NCBI GenBank assembly: GCA_963971305.1
Contig: OZ020303.1
Location: 40,412,106-40,476,105 of the forward strand
Origin: Arcuatula senhousia
Lineage: Eukaryota > Mollusca > Bivalvia > Mytilida > Mytilidae
Length of the DNA stretch: 64,000 bases
Direction: 5' to 3'
In this document: positions 10,857 to 21,747 of the stretch, in pieces
How positions within the stretch are numbered: the stretch's first letter is position 1
Layout of the letters: each line of letters starts with the position of its first letter
Translations under genes and position numbers: made by a program
The notes under the pieces: generated by a model
What the model saw: the letters and a program-made list of their open reading frames with translations, nothing else
Databases searched by the model: none
Told to the model about the DNA's origin: nothing

Positions 10857-12512
10857 AAACATTTCTAAGGACCATCACAATCTGTTTGAATAAATCTATT
10901 GTAATTGGTTTTCTGGAATCATCTTTTTTGCCCAAACATTGCATACCATTCAACATCCTATCCAAAATGAAAGAATTAGAATAATCATTCCAATTATTTA
11001 GGTTTAACTTGAAATTAATTCCAGAAAGATAGGTCCTCACAGTTGTGCAGTAGTAGCCGAACATCCTAATTTTGGAAGATGTATGTTTATAAAAAGAGAA
11101 ATTTCTCTGACAAAATCCCTTAAAATTTTAATTATAACAAGGTTTAGAAGTAACTGCTGGACTAGATAATCCTTGAGCCCCTTTTGCAATATACTGCAAC
11201 AATAGAAAACCATCAATGTCAGCCCATGACTTGGTATGATTAATAGAAACCCGAACCCTAAACTGCATATCGCACTGATATACCCTTTCAATATGGAAAG
11301 CCAACGGGGTAAAAATTCTTCATCCGTATAATGTCAATTCGCAATTGCAACTTGTACATTTGTTATTCGTAACTTGTTGAATTGTATACTGTTAATTTGT
11401 AGAATGTCTATTTGTATTTGGTTATTTGTAGATTTGTGAATTATTTATTTTGTAAAAGTCAATTTGTAATTGTTAATTGCACATTTGTTATTCGTTAACT
11501 TGTTGGTTTGTATACTCTTAACTTGTAAAATTCCAATTTGTATTTGGTTATTTGCAGATTTGTAAATAATTTATTTGTAAAAGTCAATTTGTAATTGTTA
11601 ATTGCACATTTGTTATTCGTTAACTCGTTGATTTGTATACTCTTAATTTGTAAAATGTCAATTGGTAATTAGTAATATGTTGATATATAACTGCCCAAAT
11701 CGCAAAAGTCCAATATGTAACTTTTATATTGTTATGTACAATGTTGATAACTCATTAGTTGATCTATGAAATGTTATTTTTAGAATTTCGACTTGTAACT
11801 GCACAACTGATAAATGTGGAAACATAGTTTGAAATTTATTCATTGTACAATCGACATTTTGCGAATCGACAAATTACATTTCTACAATGAACAAGTCGGG
11901 CGAATCGTTCATGCGTGAAATCGTCGACAGGGGGCGCTACCGTCAAGAACAGAAACGCGGCAGCTGGGTACCTCATGGTAAATCGAGGGGTAACACCACA
12001 GGCCCTTGGGGTATGGATACAGTTTTACCCCCTTTTTCTGTACAACCTCCCAGAAAAAAAAATATTCTAAAAACATATTGTTTTGTCTATTTTCATTCAT
12101 TTCTGACCATAAAACGACTGGAAAAAATTAATGCCCTCTGTTCACTATCAAATATTTGCCCGACATATTTTGACGGCTTAGGTTCTTGGGGCTAAAATCC
12201 AAAAGCAACAACATGCAAGCATGTTGTGTTAGTCTGCTTTGTTGGAGATTGTCAAAAGGGGGAAGGTTGGGCCCACAAAACTAGTTTAACCCCGCCACAT
12301 TTATTTGTGCCTGTCTTAAGCCAAAATCCTCTGACAAAGATTTTGTTTGTAGTTGTCTTTTTATGTATTTTTGTTCTATGTTTAAGAAGGGGGTCTTTCT
12401 TTGACTATTTCAGGACTGTACTCGAATTGTTTGCATCATGTTGTGACCTTGGGCCAAGCGCAAGACGACGAGCAGCGCCCGCGGGCTTTGTTGAAGGCTG
12501 CTGGCTGTTTTT

Positions 12513-13106
12513 ATGCCCCCGCGACGACATGTCAGGGGGCATTAAGTTTTACTCATGTCCGTCCGTCCGTACGAAATTTCCGTTAAGCTTTTCTCAGGAA
12601 CTGTACATGAGAATGATTTGAAACTTGGTAGGATGGTTTAGTATGACAAATACAAATGACAACAAAGTTCCAGACAATAAATTTTGCTACTCCTGACGCG
12701 CGTTTCGTCTATTCAAGACTCATCAGAGGCGCTCTACCAAAAATATTGAAAATGTCAAACACTGTATGAGTATGAAGAGCATTGAACAGCATAACCAAAA
12801 ATACCAAACAGGGAAAATGTACGTCCTAAGCGATTTTCAGACCTGTCGGACATCTACTTCCTGTTTGGGACTTGGGCGAATGTGAAAATATGTGAACATG
12901 ACTTCCGTCAAGCTTTTCTCAGGAACTGTACATGAAAATGATTGGAAACTTGGTAGGGTGGTTCAATAAGACAAACTGCAAGTCTTAAGCGATTTTCAGA
13001 CCTGTCGGACATCTACCTTCTGTTTTGGACTTAGTCATGTTCAATATGTGAACATGACTATCTAAATTTCCGTCAAGCCTTTCTCAGGAACCGTACATGC
13101 AAATGA
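12513..13106 (+). repeat. Family H element, 5' portion, fused to family B 3' end
   Basis: It starts with 'atgcccccgc' (12513-12522) and the family H leader 'gacgacatgtcagggggcat', followed by 'gtccgtccgtcc' and monomers beginning 'tttccgtcaagcttttctca' and running to 'acatctacttcctgtttg'. The H 3' end seen at 52499-52525 is missing. After about 13106 the sequence switches to family B monomer and B terminus. A family C unit interrupts it at about 12650-12822. Confidence 0.7.
12650..12822 (+). repeat. Family C repeat (nested in family H)
   Basis: The unit runs from 'gacaacaaagttccagac' to 'accaaaaataccaaac' and contains 'acgcgcgtttcgtctattc' and 'aagactcatcagaggcgct'. It interrupts the H monomer between 'tagtatgacaaa' and 'gtacgtcctaagcgatttt', which are adjacent in other monomers. 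Other copies are at 44131-44300 and 44485-44615. I associate this unit with Mytilus sequences from memory. Confidence 0.7.
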
Positions 13107-13353
13107 TGTCTCGGACTCCATAGGATCGAGGTTGTCAGATGGCCCCTTATAGAGATTATGGCGGCTTTAAGGTGAAAACTAGTAGGAGTTATGGCCCTTA
13201 AAAGATAAAAGATGGTGTTTATGTCCTATAGAATGAAAACTATTGCTGAAAGAGAAATGCTATAATAGTTCCCATTGTGTGGTATTTGCAGATGATTATA
13301 TGGGCTAATTTAGACCAGGTGAGCGATTCAGGCTCCTGTGAGCCTCTTGTTGT
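13107..13353 (+). repeat. Family B element, copy B2 (3' end only)
   Basis: It contains monomer text shared with the 34-35 kb copy ('aggttgtcagatggcccctt', 'gaatgaaaactattgc') and the family B terminus at 13317-13353: 'aggtgagcgattcaggctc', hairpin 'aggctcctgtgagcct', 'cttgtt'. It is joined directly to family H sequence upstream. Confidence 0.75.
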
Positions 13354-14198
13354 ATTTGTTATTATGTCAATTACATCCTGCATTTCAATATATATGTCCA
13401 CTACATGTTGCATTTCTTTTATTATGTCTCCCCTATGGTGGGGATACATATTGTTTTTTGCTTCTCTGTATGTTTCCACATTTATCAGTTGTGCAGTTAC
13501 AAGTCGAAATTCTAAAAATAACATTTCATAGATCAACTAATGAGTTATCAACATTGTACATAAATATATAAAAGTTACATATTGGACTTTTGCGATTTGG
13601 GCTTTGGTATTTTATAAATAAGGCAGTTATATATCAACATATTACTAATTACCAATTGACATTTTACAAATTAAGAGTATACAAATCAACGAGTTAACGA
13701 ATAACAAATGTGCAATTAACAATTACAAATTGACTTTTACAAATAAATAATTTACAAATCTGCAAATAACCAAATACAAATTGGAATTTTACAAGTTAAG
13801 AGTATACAAACCAACAAGTTAACGAATAACAAATGTGCAATTAACAATTAAAAATTGACTTTTACAAAATAGATAATTTACAAATCTACAAATAACCAAA
13901 TACAAGATGACATTCTACAAATCAACAGAATACAAATCAACAAGTTACGAATAACAAATGTACAAGTTACAATTGCGAATTGACATTATACGGATGAAGA
14001 ATTTTGACCCCGTTGGCTTTCCATATTTCAAAGGTTGCATCTGAAACAGCTCCCCTTTTAATTGATATGAAAGTAAAAAGGTCTGGAGCTAAACCAGAAT
14101 GCTTAAAAAGCAAAACTTTGAAATAATTGGTAAACGCTTCCGTCCAAATTTAAATGCTACCAATTGTCTTAACTTCCAGGTGGTCATCTCAGTACAAA

Positions 14199-14470
14199 AA
14201 TTCACGATAAAAGAGACGATTTTTATTTTTAAATTATTATTTTCCTAATCTACAGAGCAATAAACCTACTTCCCCTGCATACGGTGTTTATATTTCACAA
14301 CTTATTCGATATGCCAGAGCTTGCACACATTTCACAGACTTTTTATCAGACACCGATTTCTTGATGACCGACTTTTGGAGCAGGGATATAAGAAAATACG
14401 TCTCATACGATCCATAAACAAATTCTTTCTTCGTTATCAGCCACTAGTAGAAAAGTTCAAAATTAGTTAA
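14199..14470 (+). pseudogene. C-terminal remnant of a reverse-transcriptase-type mobile-element ORF
   Basis: A broken frame reads 'FPNLQSNKPTSPAYGVYISQ', then 'LIRYARACTHFTDFL', then after a +1 shift 'RLLEQGYKKIRLIRSINKFF' and 'LRYQPLVEKFKIS', with a stop at 14468-14470. An in-frame stop near 14214 and the frameshift show it is dead. The signature YGVYISQLIRYAR is one I know from C-termini of reverse-transcriptase proteins common in bivalve genomes; the exact retroelement clade cannot be named here. Matching relics lie at 31676-32029 (minus) and 49281-49380. Confidence 0.65.
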
Positions 14471-15000
14471 AAGATATGGTGGTTAATTGTTTTCATTATT
14501 GTTTGACTGGTCTGCTGTACTGAGATGATCACCTCAATATCCCTATTGTGTCTCACAACTATGACTATGTTGTATTCTATGGTCATTACCGGATCCTAAG
14601 ATCGCAATGTTTCCGGTATGTCTGCCTTGTTTAATTACATTTCCTTCAGACTTTTGAGATTGATCCTCCAAGTTCAGTAGTTTTGTGATTATCTTTATTC
14701 ATGTTCATGTTATCAACCATTTTCGTTTTTAATTTAAACTTTAAAAATTCCAATTACGTTTTAGTGTTACAATATGCTTCGTTTTTTGTACTTGAAGATC
14801 GCTATGGAAGATGGAGGTTTGGCGCCTTAAAACCTGGTTTAACCCACCATTTCGTTTGAAATGCCTGTACTAAGTCAGGGCAATTGCGATCCATCAATTC
14901 TCCGGTATGACTGGTTCGTTTTTGTCATTTCTCTGGACTATGAGATTGATCATTCAAGTTCGGTAGTTTTGTTATTACCTTTATTTTGGTGACTTGTTAC
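14471..15000 (+). repeat. 3' tail of the RT-type element (non-coding, repetitive)
   Basis: It contains 'ttaccggatcctaagatcg' and two partial repeats of 'tgagattgatc.t.caagttc' (near 14656 and 14940). The segment around 14800-14940 ('acccaccatttcgtttgaaa', 'tactaagtcagg') parallels 49430-49620 downstream of another RT remnant. It is therefore probably the element's 3' untranslated part. Confidence 0.5.
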
Positions 15001-15209
15001 AACAACCAAAGTTTGTATATATTTTAGCATTATTGTAAAATATATTATTTTGGGGAATTAAATTTGCGAAATCAACATAATCAAAATTCCATAGTTTTTC
15101 TTTCACTTGTGGAGATACATTTATGTTAACTACATTTGAACTCAGCATAATTAATGGCCCATTGTGGGTATAATTATATTATCATTTGTAGCCTCAGCTT
15201 GGGTTGATA

Positions 15210-15520
15210 TAGTTCTGAGCTGCAAAGGAGGATGTGGTGCATGTTTCACCTCCCGTTCAGGTTTTATAGTTCCCTCCTTTGTTCTACACTTCGACCTCGG
15301 GGCAGATTCAACTCTCTTTTTCCCTCATTGTTGTCCTGGACATGCTGTACTTGGACAACAGGTTCCTGTTGCGGCCGCGCATCATTTTGCCTAACATTAT
15401 TCCGTGGCCGCGGCACTCAATTTGTCTGCCAATGGTCCGCCTAGGCCGTAGGTTCCAGCTATGTATGGTTCCTGTTATCCCTAGGCATCTTGCGTCTGTT
15501 TAACCGTCCCTTTTGATATC
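15210..15520. other. GC-richer island with open frames on both strands, unassigned
   Basis: This ~300-bp stretch is richer in G+C than its surroundings and is open in several frames on both strands. A minus-strand reading contains polar, Q/R/E-rich text ('EPVVQVQHVQDNNEGKRELN'). I recognise no family. It could be a fragment of a mobile-element protein or an old exon. Confidence 0.25.
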
Positions 15521-15972
15521 CTTCTTGTTCGATTTGAAAAACTCCACAAGAATGATTTGAGCGGGAGTTTCGATTTATTTACGATTCAAGTCCACCAGAC
15601 GCTTAAATATATAATATTTTAAATGTTTTATGCGCGGTTTTATGTTATATAAATTTGTAAAAGGTATTGTGTTAAAATTGAGTATATATGTTTCAATGTT
15701 ATAAATCAATTAGTTTACATGCAATTAAGTTTTATTATTTTGAATTATGATATGCATGGATTATTGCCCATTATAATTGATTTCATAAAGCAATCCTTAG
15801 AGTCCCAAAAATTAGGTCTGTTCTGGTCAAGTAATTTTCATATCTTTTTCTTCATTTCTTCATGTATGTATTACACTTTATTTCTGTATTTTTTATGTTC
15901 TTTGTTTGTAAATTTCTGTATTTGTTGAACCCGTAAGCCAGGGTTTTTATGTTTTGCAAATAAAGTTTTATA

Positions 15973-16914
15973 ATGGCCCTGTCACACTATAATATTTTAG
16001 CCAACGTGTGACGAACGTTAGAATAATTTTCTAAAACGTTGGAACACGTTGGGAGTCGCTGTAAAAAGTTTCAAAAAATATCTCGGTGAACGACCACAAA
16101 GCGTCAGACTAACTACCTGCAACGCACGACAAACTTATTCAAAACTTATCTATAGCGTTCGTCCGGCGCACTTGACGTTTGCCTAACGCATGTGTGACGA
16201 CTGCAGAACGCATTCATAGCGTTAGTCTAACTTATAATTTTTTCTCTCGGTGGGGAGACCTAGGATTTCTGATAATTTCTTAAATATCATTTCGTAATAG
16301 CCCAAATAGATCTATTATCTGGCTTAAATGTATTGCTGGATTAATTAATAATTATCGAAATTTAGTTTCGTTATAAAAATATTGGTTTTCAGCGTTCTGG
16401 TAAATAAATATGAATGTATAATTATTCTAAAGCCGTTTTTTAACCAAAAGTGATGATTTTGCACTCAGTTTAAAAGAATAAAATATATTGTAGATTTTAT
16501 ATTTTGTAATGTCAAAAATAGGATTTAATTAAGCCAGATAATAGATCTATTTGGCTTATTATGAAATAATACTAAAGAAATTACTAGTAACAGAAATCTT
16601 AGGTCTCCCCATCGATAGAAAAATTATAAGTTAAACTAACGCTATGAATGCGTTCTGCAGTCGTCACACATGCGCTAGGCAAACGTCAAGTACGCCAGTC
16701 AAACGCTATAGATAAGTTTTGAATAAGTTTGTCGTGCGTTGCAGGTAGTTAGTCTGACGCTCTGTGGTCGTTCACCGAGATATTTTTTGAAACTTTTTAC
16801 AGCGACTGCCAACGTGTTCCAACGTTTTAGAAAATTATTCGAACGTTCGGCACACGTTGGCTAAAACATTTTAGTGTGACAGGGCCATAAAACGTTATAG
16901 TGTGACAGGGCCAT
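15973..16914. mobile_element. Foldback element, ~0.94 kb, with ~350-bp arms
   Basis: The left arm (15973-16330) starts 'atggccctgtcacact'. The right arm (16525-16888) ends with its inverse 'agtgtgacagggccat', and the arms are near-mirror images throughout (for example 'gccaacgtgtg' / 'cacacgttggc'). A second copy of the terminal word, 'agtgtgacagggccat', follows at 16899-16914. The sequence 'taaagtt' flanks both sides (15961-15967 and 16914-16920), a possible 7-bp target-site duplication. The 195-bp centre is AT-rich. No coding sequence is seen, so it looks like a MITE. Confidence 0.8.
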
Positions 16915-17739
16915 AAAGTTAGTAAACCTCTCAACATTTAAACATAGTTCATATTTTAAAATTCAAAGAAAGTAAGTTTGAACCTCGCCATGAGGTAACT
17001 GAGGTTGTATATTTTTTTTCAAAAATTCACACACAAAAAATGGAACTTGGAAAAGGGAGATAATTAATGCAACATTTTTATTTTCTTGGCATAAAGTGTT
17101 TATCATGTTTATATAAAACCATCAAAGTTGGAAATGCAGTTACAATACAGGATCTTTTTTTTTAAATACTTTGACGCTATGGTGTGCTTATAAATTAAGT
17201 ATTTGTAATTGGTATTGTTTCCGAGTCGATCGGAATATTAGTAAGTTTAGGTTTCTGGTTGAGCTCAACCCAATTCCCCCATGCTCCTGTTAAAAAAGGC
17301 TGATGTAAAAAGTAAGTTCATGCAGTTCATGTTTTCAGCATGAATTTATAATGCCAATCGATCGGTCGCTGTTTCAGTTACGTACGTTATATATTGGTTG
17401 ATAAGTAGAGATAAAAACAGGATTAAGGACTTTTGACCATTATCGTGGCGATTTTATCTTTGTGAGGAAAGCATTTTCTTGACGAATCAATCTTGTTAGA
17501 GACAGATTCTTAAAAATACTAATAACATTAGCGTTGCGGAATATATAATCAAAATGAAAAACCAACTATGCTTTTAGAAGATTGTTTTGCACGTTAATAG
17601 ATTTTTTTCCATAGTATATACAGAAAGTTGCCTAAATTTTGTAAAAAAATATTTTAGACTAAATGGTTGTAACCCCGCTTCGACGAAAGGATGATTTAAC
17701 TTTAAATCTTGTTCGTTCGTTATTCTTTCCATTCATGGC

Positions 17740-18240
17740 ATAATTTCCGTCAGTTTTCTAAGCAATTACATGATGAAGTGGTCTTAAATTTTGTAAACAG
17801 CTTTAATTTGCCCTATTTTACATGTACCATATCGTTTTATACTCATCGGTCTTATACTTCCAGGAGTGCACGTACATGTACATGCAAAATTTCTGTCACA
17901 GTTTTCTTAGCAACTGCATAACGCAGTCATCTGATAATTGCATATAGCTTTGATTTTATGCTCCAAGATTATCGAATTCATGTATACCGAATGTTTGGTT
18001 TTAACACTTAGTGTGCAAACACAATTTCCTGAACAGTTTTCTTAGCAACTTCCAGACGCATAGGTCTTGTATTTAGCACCAAACTATTCTTATTGTACAA
18101 TATTGTTTATTGCTACTTTATGCTCTTAAGTCATCTTCCTCCTGTCTATCGAAATCTTGGGTTCGTACACTTTGTGTACATATATGCATATAATTTTTGT
18201 CACAATTTTCTAAGCAACTACATTACGCAAAGGACTCATA
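17740..18240 (+). repeat. Old degenerate tandem repeat, four units of ~135-170 bp
   Basis: The core 'ttttctaagcaa.t.ca' occurs near 17752, 17902, 18037 and 18206, each preceded by 'tttctgtcac'-like text and followed by 'ac.cag/gcata' variants. The spacing varies and units are strongly diverged. Short frames here are not genes. Confidence 0.5.
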
Positions 18241-18330
18241 GTTTGTATATATATATTGCCCGATCCTATAAGGTACCATATGATGTAGAGCTATTTTATA
18301 CTCCTAGATCATGGACATCCTGTTGAACAA

Positions 18331-19592
18331 ATACATGTACTAGAAGTTTATACACAAGCGATTAACTTTTTCTTTATCATGCTGTCGGTGTGCTGGTGGC
18401 ATATATTCTTTAAATTGACTTGGACGGTGTTGATGTTGCTCCATTATGATCGAAGCAATTCAGTTGAGTTATACACTATTTTTTTTTCAGTGGTATTCAA
18501 TGCCATTTCATCAATTTCAAAGGAAACTTGTCTTAATTCACAGCTTTAAAATTGTTCTTTCAATAAAATAACCGTTTTTAAATTCTTTTGTTGTAACTAT
18601 ACTTAAAATATTTAGTACGTTTTCCTTACGTTGTTAATGGTTAAATGCTAATATCGTTTAATAAGTTTAATATTTTAGAGTGTTCATTTTTTAAGTTTGA
18701 TTTATCTAGTCATACATTTTGTTTTATCTACGGTCTTTTTACTTTTTATATCGAAATATCATTTATAACTTGTTTGTATCCCGATTATTGCTGATGAGAC
18801 ATTAAGCAAACAACAATCAATCAATCAGCTTTGCATTAAACAAAAACATATCCTCGTGGTACTTCCTACTTGTATTTAAAGAAAAAAAGCTTTTTAATAT
18901 TAAAGATTTGGCAATTGCACATTGAAATTCGTTTTTACAAAGTGCAAACTTGTAATTTACTGTTGAAAACATATGGGTAAAACTAAAAAAATATAACAGC
19001 TATTTTCATGATTAAACAACATATTACGAAACAAATATCTTCATTGATTTCATGGAAGTATTTAAAATAAAATATAGATCGAAAGACAAGAAGAGCTGAC
19101 CGTTATTGTAATAATTGTAAATTGATTGTTATTTTGCTATTTATCAATTTATTAAATCGATGGACAACTTGCCTGAAAGGTCTTACTTAATATTTAAATG
19201 GAGTAAGTTTATGAGAACATTGGAGCATACGTAGATCAGAAAACTCTGTTAGTAATAGTTCTCGATTTCTCATAGGATACGTCTAATGTAATAAACGCAA
19301 GCAATTTTGTAAATATAGATGCTATTAAGTTCTATCATTATGACAGAAAAACTGATAGATAAAATACCACCTTCACTTTCATTAGAGATGCTAATTGACG
19401 TTAACGCAAGACAAATATGTGAGAATTTCTCCATGTTGTTCGGAGATAGAATAATCATTTATAAACGGAAAACCACAACCGGTTACAAATGAACAAAATA
19501 GATCGGAATACAATTAAATGAATCTTAATTAGCATACACAAAAATTTGTAGTTGACTAGAAATGGATTGAAATTAAAAGTTTAAGCATTTTC
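18331..19592 (+). other. Sequence upstream of the prostanoid receptor
   Basis: AT-rich. It holds a dispersed simple motif ('acaacaatcaatcaatca', 18808-18826) but no identifiable promoter element. Whether a non-coding 5' exon exists cannot be read from sequence alone. Confidence 0.4.
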
Positions 19593-20372
19593 ATGGATAT
19601 CGCTAATAGCACAATAAGTTCTCAACCAAATGTGACTGTGAAAACACAATTGCTCAAACCGTCGCCAGTGCCGTCAGCTGTGACCTTCACCTTGGGTGTT
19701 ATTGGAAATGTAATCGCTTTATTCTTCTTATTAAGAGCATCGCAAGGCCATAAATGGAACGCATTTTACAGGTTTGTTACTGCTTTAGCCGTTACAGATC
19801 TACTGGGAATTCTGACAACATCGCCGGTGGCATTTGCTGTTTATGACAATGACTTGAAATGGGTTGGTGGCGATCCGTTGTGCAACTATTTATCATTCAT
19901 GCTAACATTTTTTGGAATATCAACTTTATTGTATGTTGGCGCTATGGCATGGGATAGATTTTTGGCCCTTTCATATCCATACAAGTACAGTCAAATTAAC
20001 AAGGAGACAGTTGCAAATGTGGTCATTGGCTGCAATTGGCTTCTCTCAGCTGTTATAGCATGTTGTCCTCTAATGGGCTTAGGTCACAATGTTAAGCAAT
20101 ATCCCGGAACGTGGTGCTATTTCGACGTGTTTGGTCATACCGTGGAGGATCAAATTTTTGCATACTTTTATTCTATATTTGGTTTGGGAATTATAATCAT
20201 GACAGCCATTTTGAATTGTATAGTGATTGTAAAACTCAGCATTGGAAAGAAAAGTAGCATAAGAAAAACAAGCGTTAGCTCTAGATCAAACCGGGGACGA
20301 AGTGATATTTACATCACAGTTTTTCTTGTTGCCATATTTGTTACTTTTGCGATCTGTTGGGCACCTTTTATG
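19593..20372 (+). CDS. Prostanoid (prostaglandin E2/EP4-like) receptor, exon 1: N-terminus to TM6
   Basis: Codes residues 1-260 of a class A GPCR at the plasma membrane that likely senses a prostanoid. N-glycosylation sequons are at N5 and N13. Approximate helices: TM1 29-48, TM2 61-83 (D69), TM3 98-119, TM4 139-160, TM5 186-213, TM6 238-259. C97 and C175 can form the TM3-ECL2 disulfide, and ECL2 has the prostanoid-receptor signature 'GTWCYF' (172-177). The E/DRY position is 'WDRF' (120-123), followed by 'LALSYPYKYS', close to the prostanoid pattern. The third loop is short and basic. The exon ends at a GT donor (gtaagc, 20373) after 'CWAPFM'. Prostanoid receptors typically carry an intron at the end of TM6, which supports the model. 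ATG at 19593 is the first in frame and gives a normal short extracellular N-terminus. Family assignment is strong; ligand subtype is inferred. Confidence 0.93.
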
Positions 20373-20827
20373 GTAAGCAATAATATTATGTTTTTAACAA
20401 TTATAAATTTTCAATGAATAATAAATATATTTAAAAATTCTTCGCTTCCACACAAAGTTACTCAACTACAATCTCACGGAAGCAAATTTATGAAATGGGT
20501 TACTGTTCTTCATTTGAGGAACATAAATGTTCAATTAGGTTTCAGATACAATGCTTACATTAACAATCAGATTCATCGTTCATATCGAATAAAGTAACTT
20601 GAATTTTATCAATATCAAGGGAATAAAAAGTATTTCACGAACGCAAGGAAGTTTTAATTGTCTATTCAATTCAAATCCCACATGCAAAATGTCATGTTCA
20701 GTTCTTGATTTAATAAAGTAAATGGAAGATCAATACGTTTTCAATTGGTTTCTGAGAGATTAGCATGAGCCATGTAACAACAAAACCACAGGGATATCTG
20801 ATGAATTGAATTGTTGATTTTAAAACT

Positions 20828-21092
20828 TGTGTTTTGTCTTCCTTTACCGGATGTGACAAACTGAATTGGAAATTAGTAACGCGACAGGTGCTCTATATCA
20901 AGCAGGAACCGCATATGCTTCCGGAGCACTTGAATTCACTCTTTTTAGAACTTGAGTTTGCGTTTTTTATTTATGTTTGGTTGATTTTGTGTTTCCTCGT
21001 GCTGTAATTGTCCGTGTTTCACGGGTTTGTCGTTGTCCTTTCGGAGTTTTGATACTGGAATGCCTCATTTGTGCCTCTTTCATTCTTTGTAA
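20828..21092 (+). repeat. Family D repeat (3' tail of an RT-type element) in the receptor intron
   Basis: It contains 'cttcctttaccggatgtgac', 'cttccggagcacttgaattc', 'gtttcctcgtgctg' and 'tgcctcatttgtgcctctttc'. The same series occurs inverted at 25905-26168 and 31020-31223, where it follows RT C-terminal coding sequence. It is therefore best read as the 3' tail of such an element. Confidence 0.6.
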
Positions 21093-21465
21093 CTTTTTAG
21101 AACCATACATAATTGATGATATTTTCCAATAGAAACTATTTCAAAGTTATTTTCATCGAAATATATGAATATGCAATTTTACTGTTTTATTTACATGCAT
21201 GCTTTTCGATTGTATCTATTCACACTTAGGGGATTTGACAGTTTTGACTTCAACACATGTTCAAGTGCAAAACAAGATTGTATTTCAATCAATTTGAAAT
21301 AAAAGTTTAATTTAGTAATGAATTAGAGAACTGTTTTATGTTAAAGTTTAGACATATCTTACTGTCAATTATCTCTAATTTTCAGGTGGCAGATTTTAAA
21401 TTTCTTATCAGCTCTTGATTTAGTTTGATTTGCAATACGTATGAATTCACAGTAAACTGGAATAT

Positions 21466-21661
21466 TGACAAAGTCAGAAAGGTCCTTACACCAAAAATAT
21501 ATTCAACGGGTTTTAATGAAACTATATATATCAAGCGACACCTGAACTGGTACTAATCTGTATTTTTTACAATTTTGTTGTTCGGTTTATTATTCACAAA
21601 AAAAATTGACAGACAAATTGAAAACTATACGACTTAAGCGTCCTTGATGCGGGGCCCTTAT
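21466..21661 (+). repeat. Short family E element in the receptor intron (copy E2)
   Basis: It starts 'tgacaaagtcagaaaggtcc' and ends 'ccttgatgcggggcccttat', the two ends of family E (compare 1559-2260), but lacks the tandem monomer array. It ends less than 100 bp before the splice acceptor. Confidence 0.65.
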
Positions 21662-21747
21662 AAGAAGTTTAACACTTATATAGGTTTTATTTAATTACAA
21701 AGTTGGAAAAAATATATTTTTACATTTTAGATTTGGTTTACTTGCAG

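Larger units (their letters stand above)
8150..11291 (-). pseudogene. Tyrosine recombinase (YR) of a mobile element, interrupted and frameshifted
   Basis: Minus-strand pieces in correct order make a complete YR. The core-binding (SAM-like) domain comprises 'FVREISLFINIHLPKLGC' then, after a frameshift, 'VRTYLSGINFKLNL', 'NSFILDRMLNGM' and 'RKPITIDLFKQIV' (11190-10850). After the 1.74-kb insertion at 9113-10856 the catalytic domain resumes with 'YETKLFISAFCLAFF' and box I 'RIGEIAHVG' (Arg codon 9051-9049), then 'VKIASSKT'. After a LINE-like insert come 'TRFQFLSVLRSALKFLGF' and box II 'THSFRIGAAT' (His 8249-8247, Arg 8240-8238), then 'AFKSYIRI' with the candidate nucleophile Tyr (8161-8159). 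Such recombinases belong to DIRS/Ngaro retrotransposons or Cryptons. No reverse transcriptase was seen upstream on this strand, so the class is open. Confidence 0.8.
11289..14030. mobile_element. 2.7-kb long-inverted-repeat element with nested elements in its loop
   Basis: The left arm (11289-11828) starts 'atatggaaagccaacgggg'. The right arm (13468-14030) ends with its reverse complement 'ccccgttggctttccatat'. Arms match over most of about 550 bp. Each contains roughly three units of a ~125-bp degenerate tandem repeat ('tcaatttgtaattgttaatt' near 11458 and 11582; a related first unit near 11332). The loop (11829-13467) holds a chimeric family H/B element. The arm adjoins the upstream end of the YR relic. 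Confidence 0.75.
20373..21747 (+). other. Intron of the prostanoid receptor (phase 0), carrying repeat insertions
   Basis: GT-AG intron: donor 'gtaagc', acceptor 'ggtttacttgcag' ending at 21747. It lies between codons 260 and 261. It contains a family D segment (about 20828-21092) and a shortened family E element (21466-21661). Reading through the donor gives a stop at 20415-20417, so retention would truncate the receptor before TM7. Confidence 0.88.

Noticed and set aside
17709..18326. Possible Cys/Tyr-rich secreted peptides on the + strand
   Set aside because: The frames follow a degenerate tandem repeat and start within it, with no signal-peptide context.
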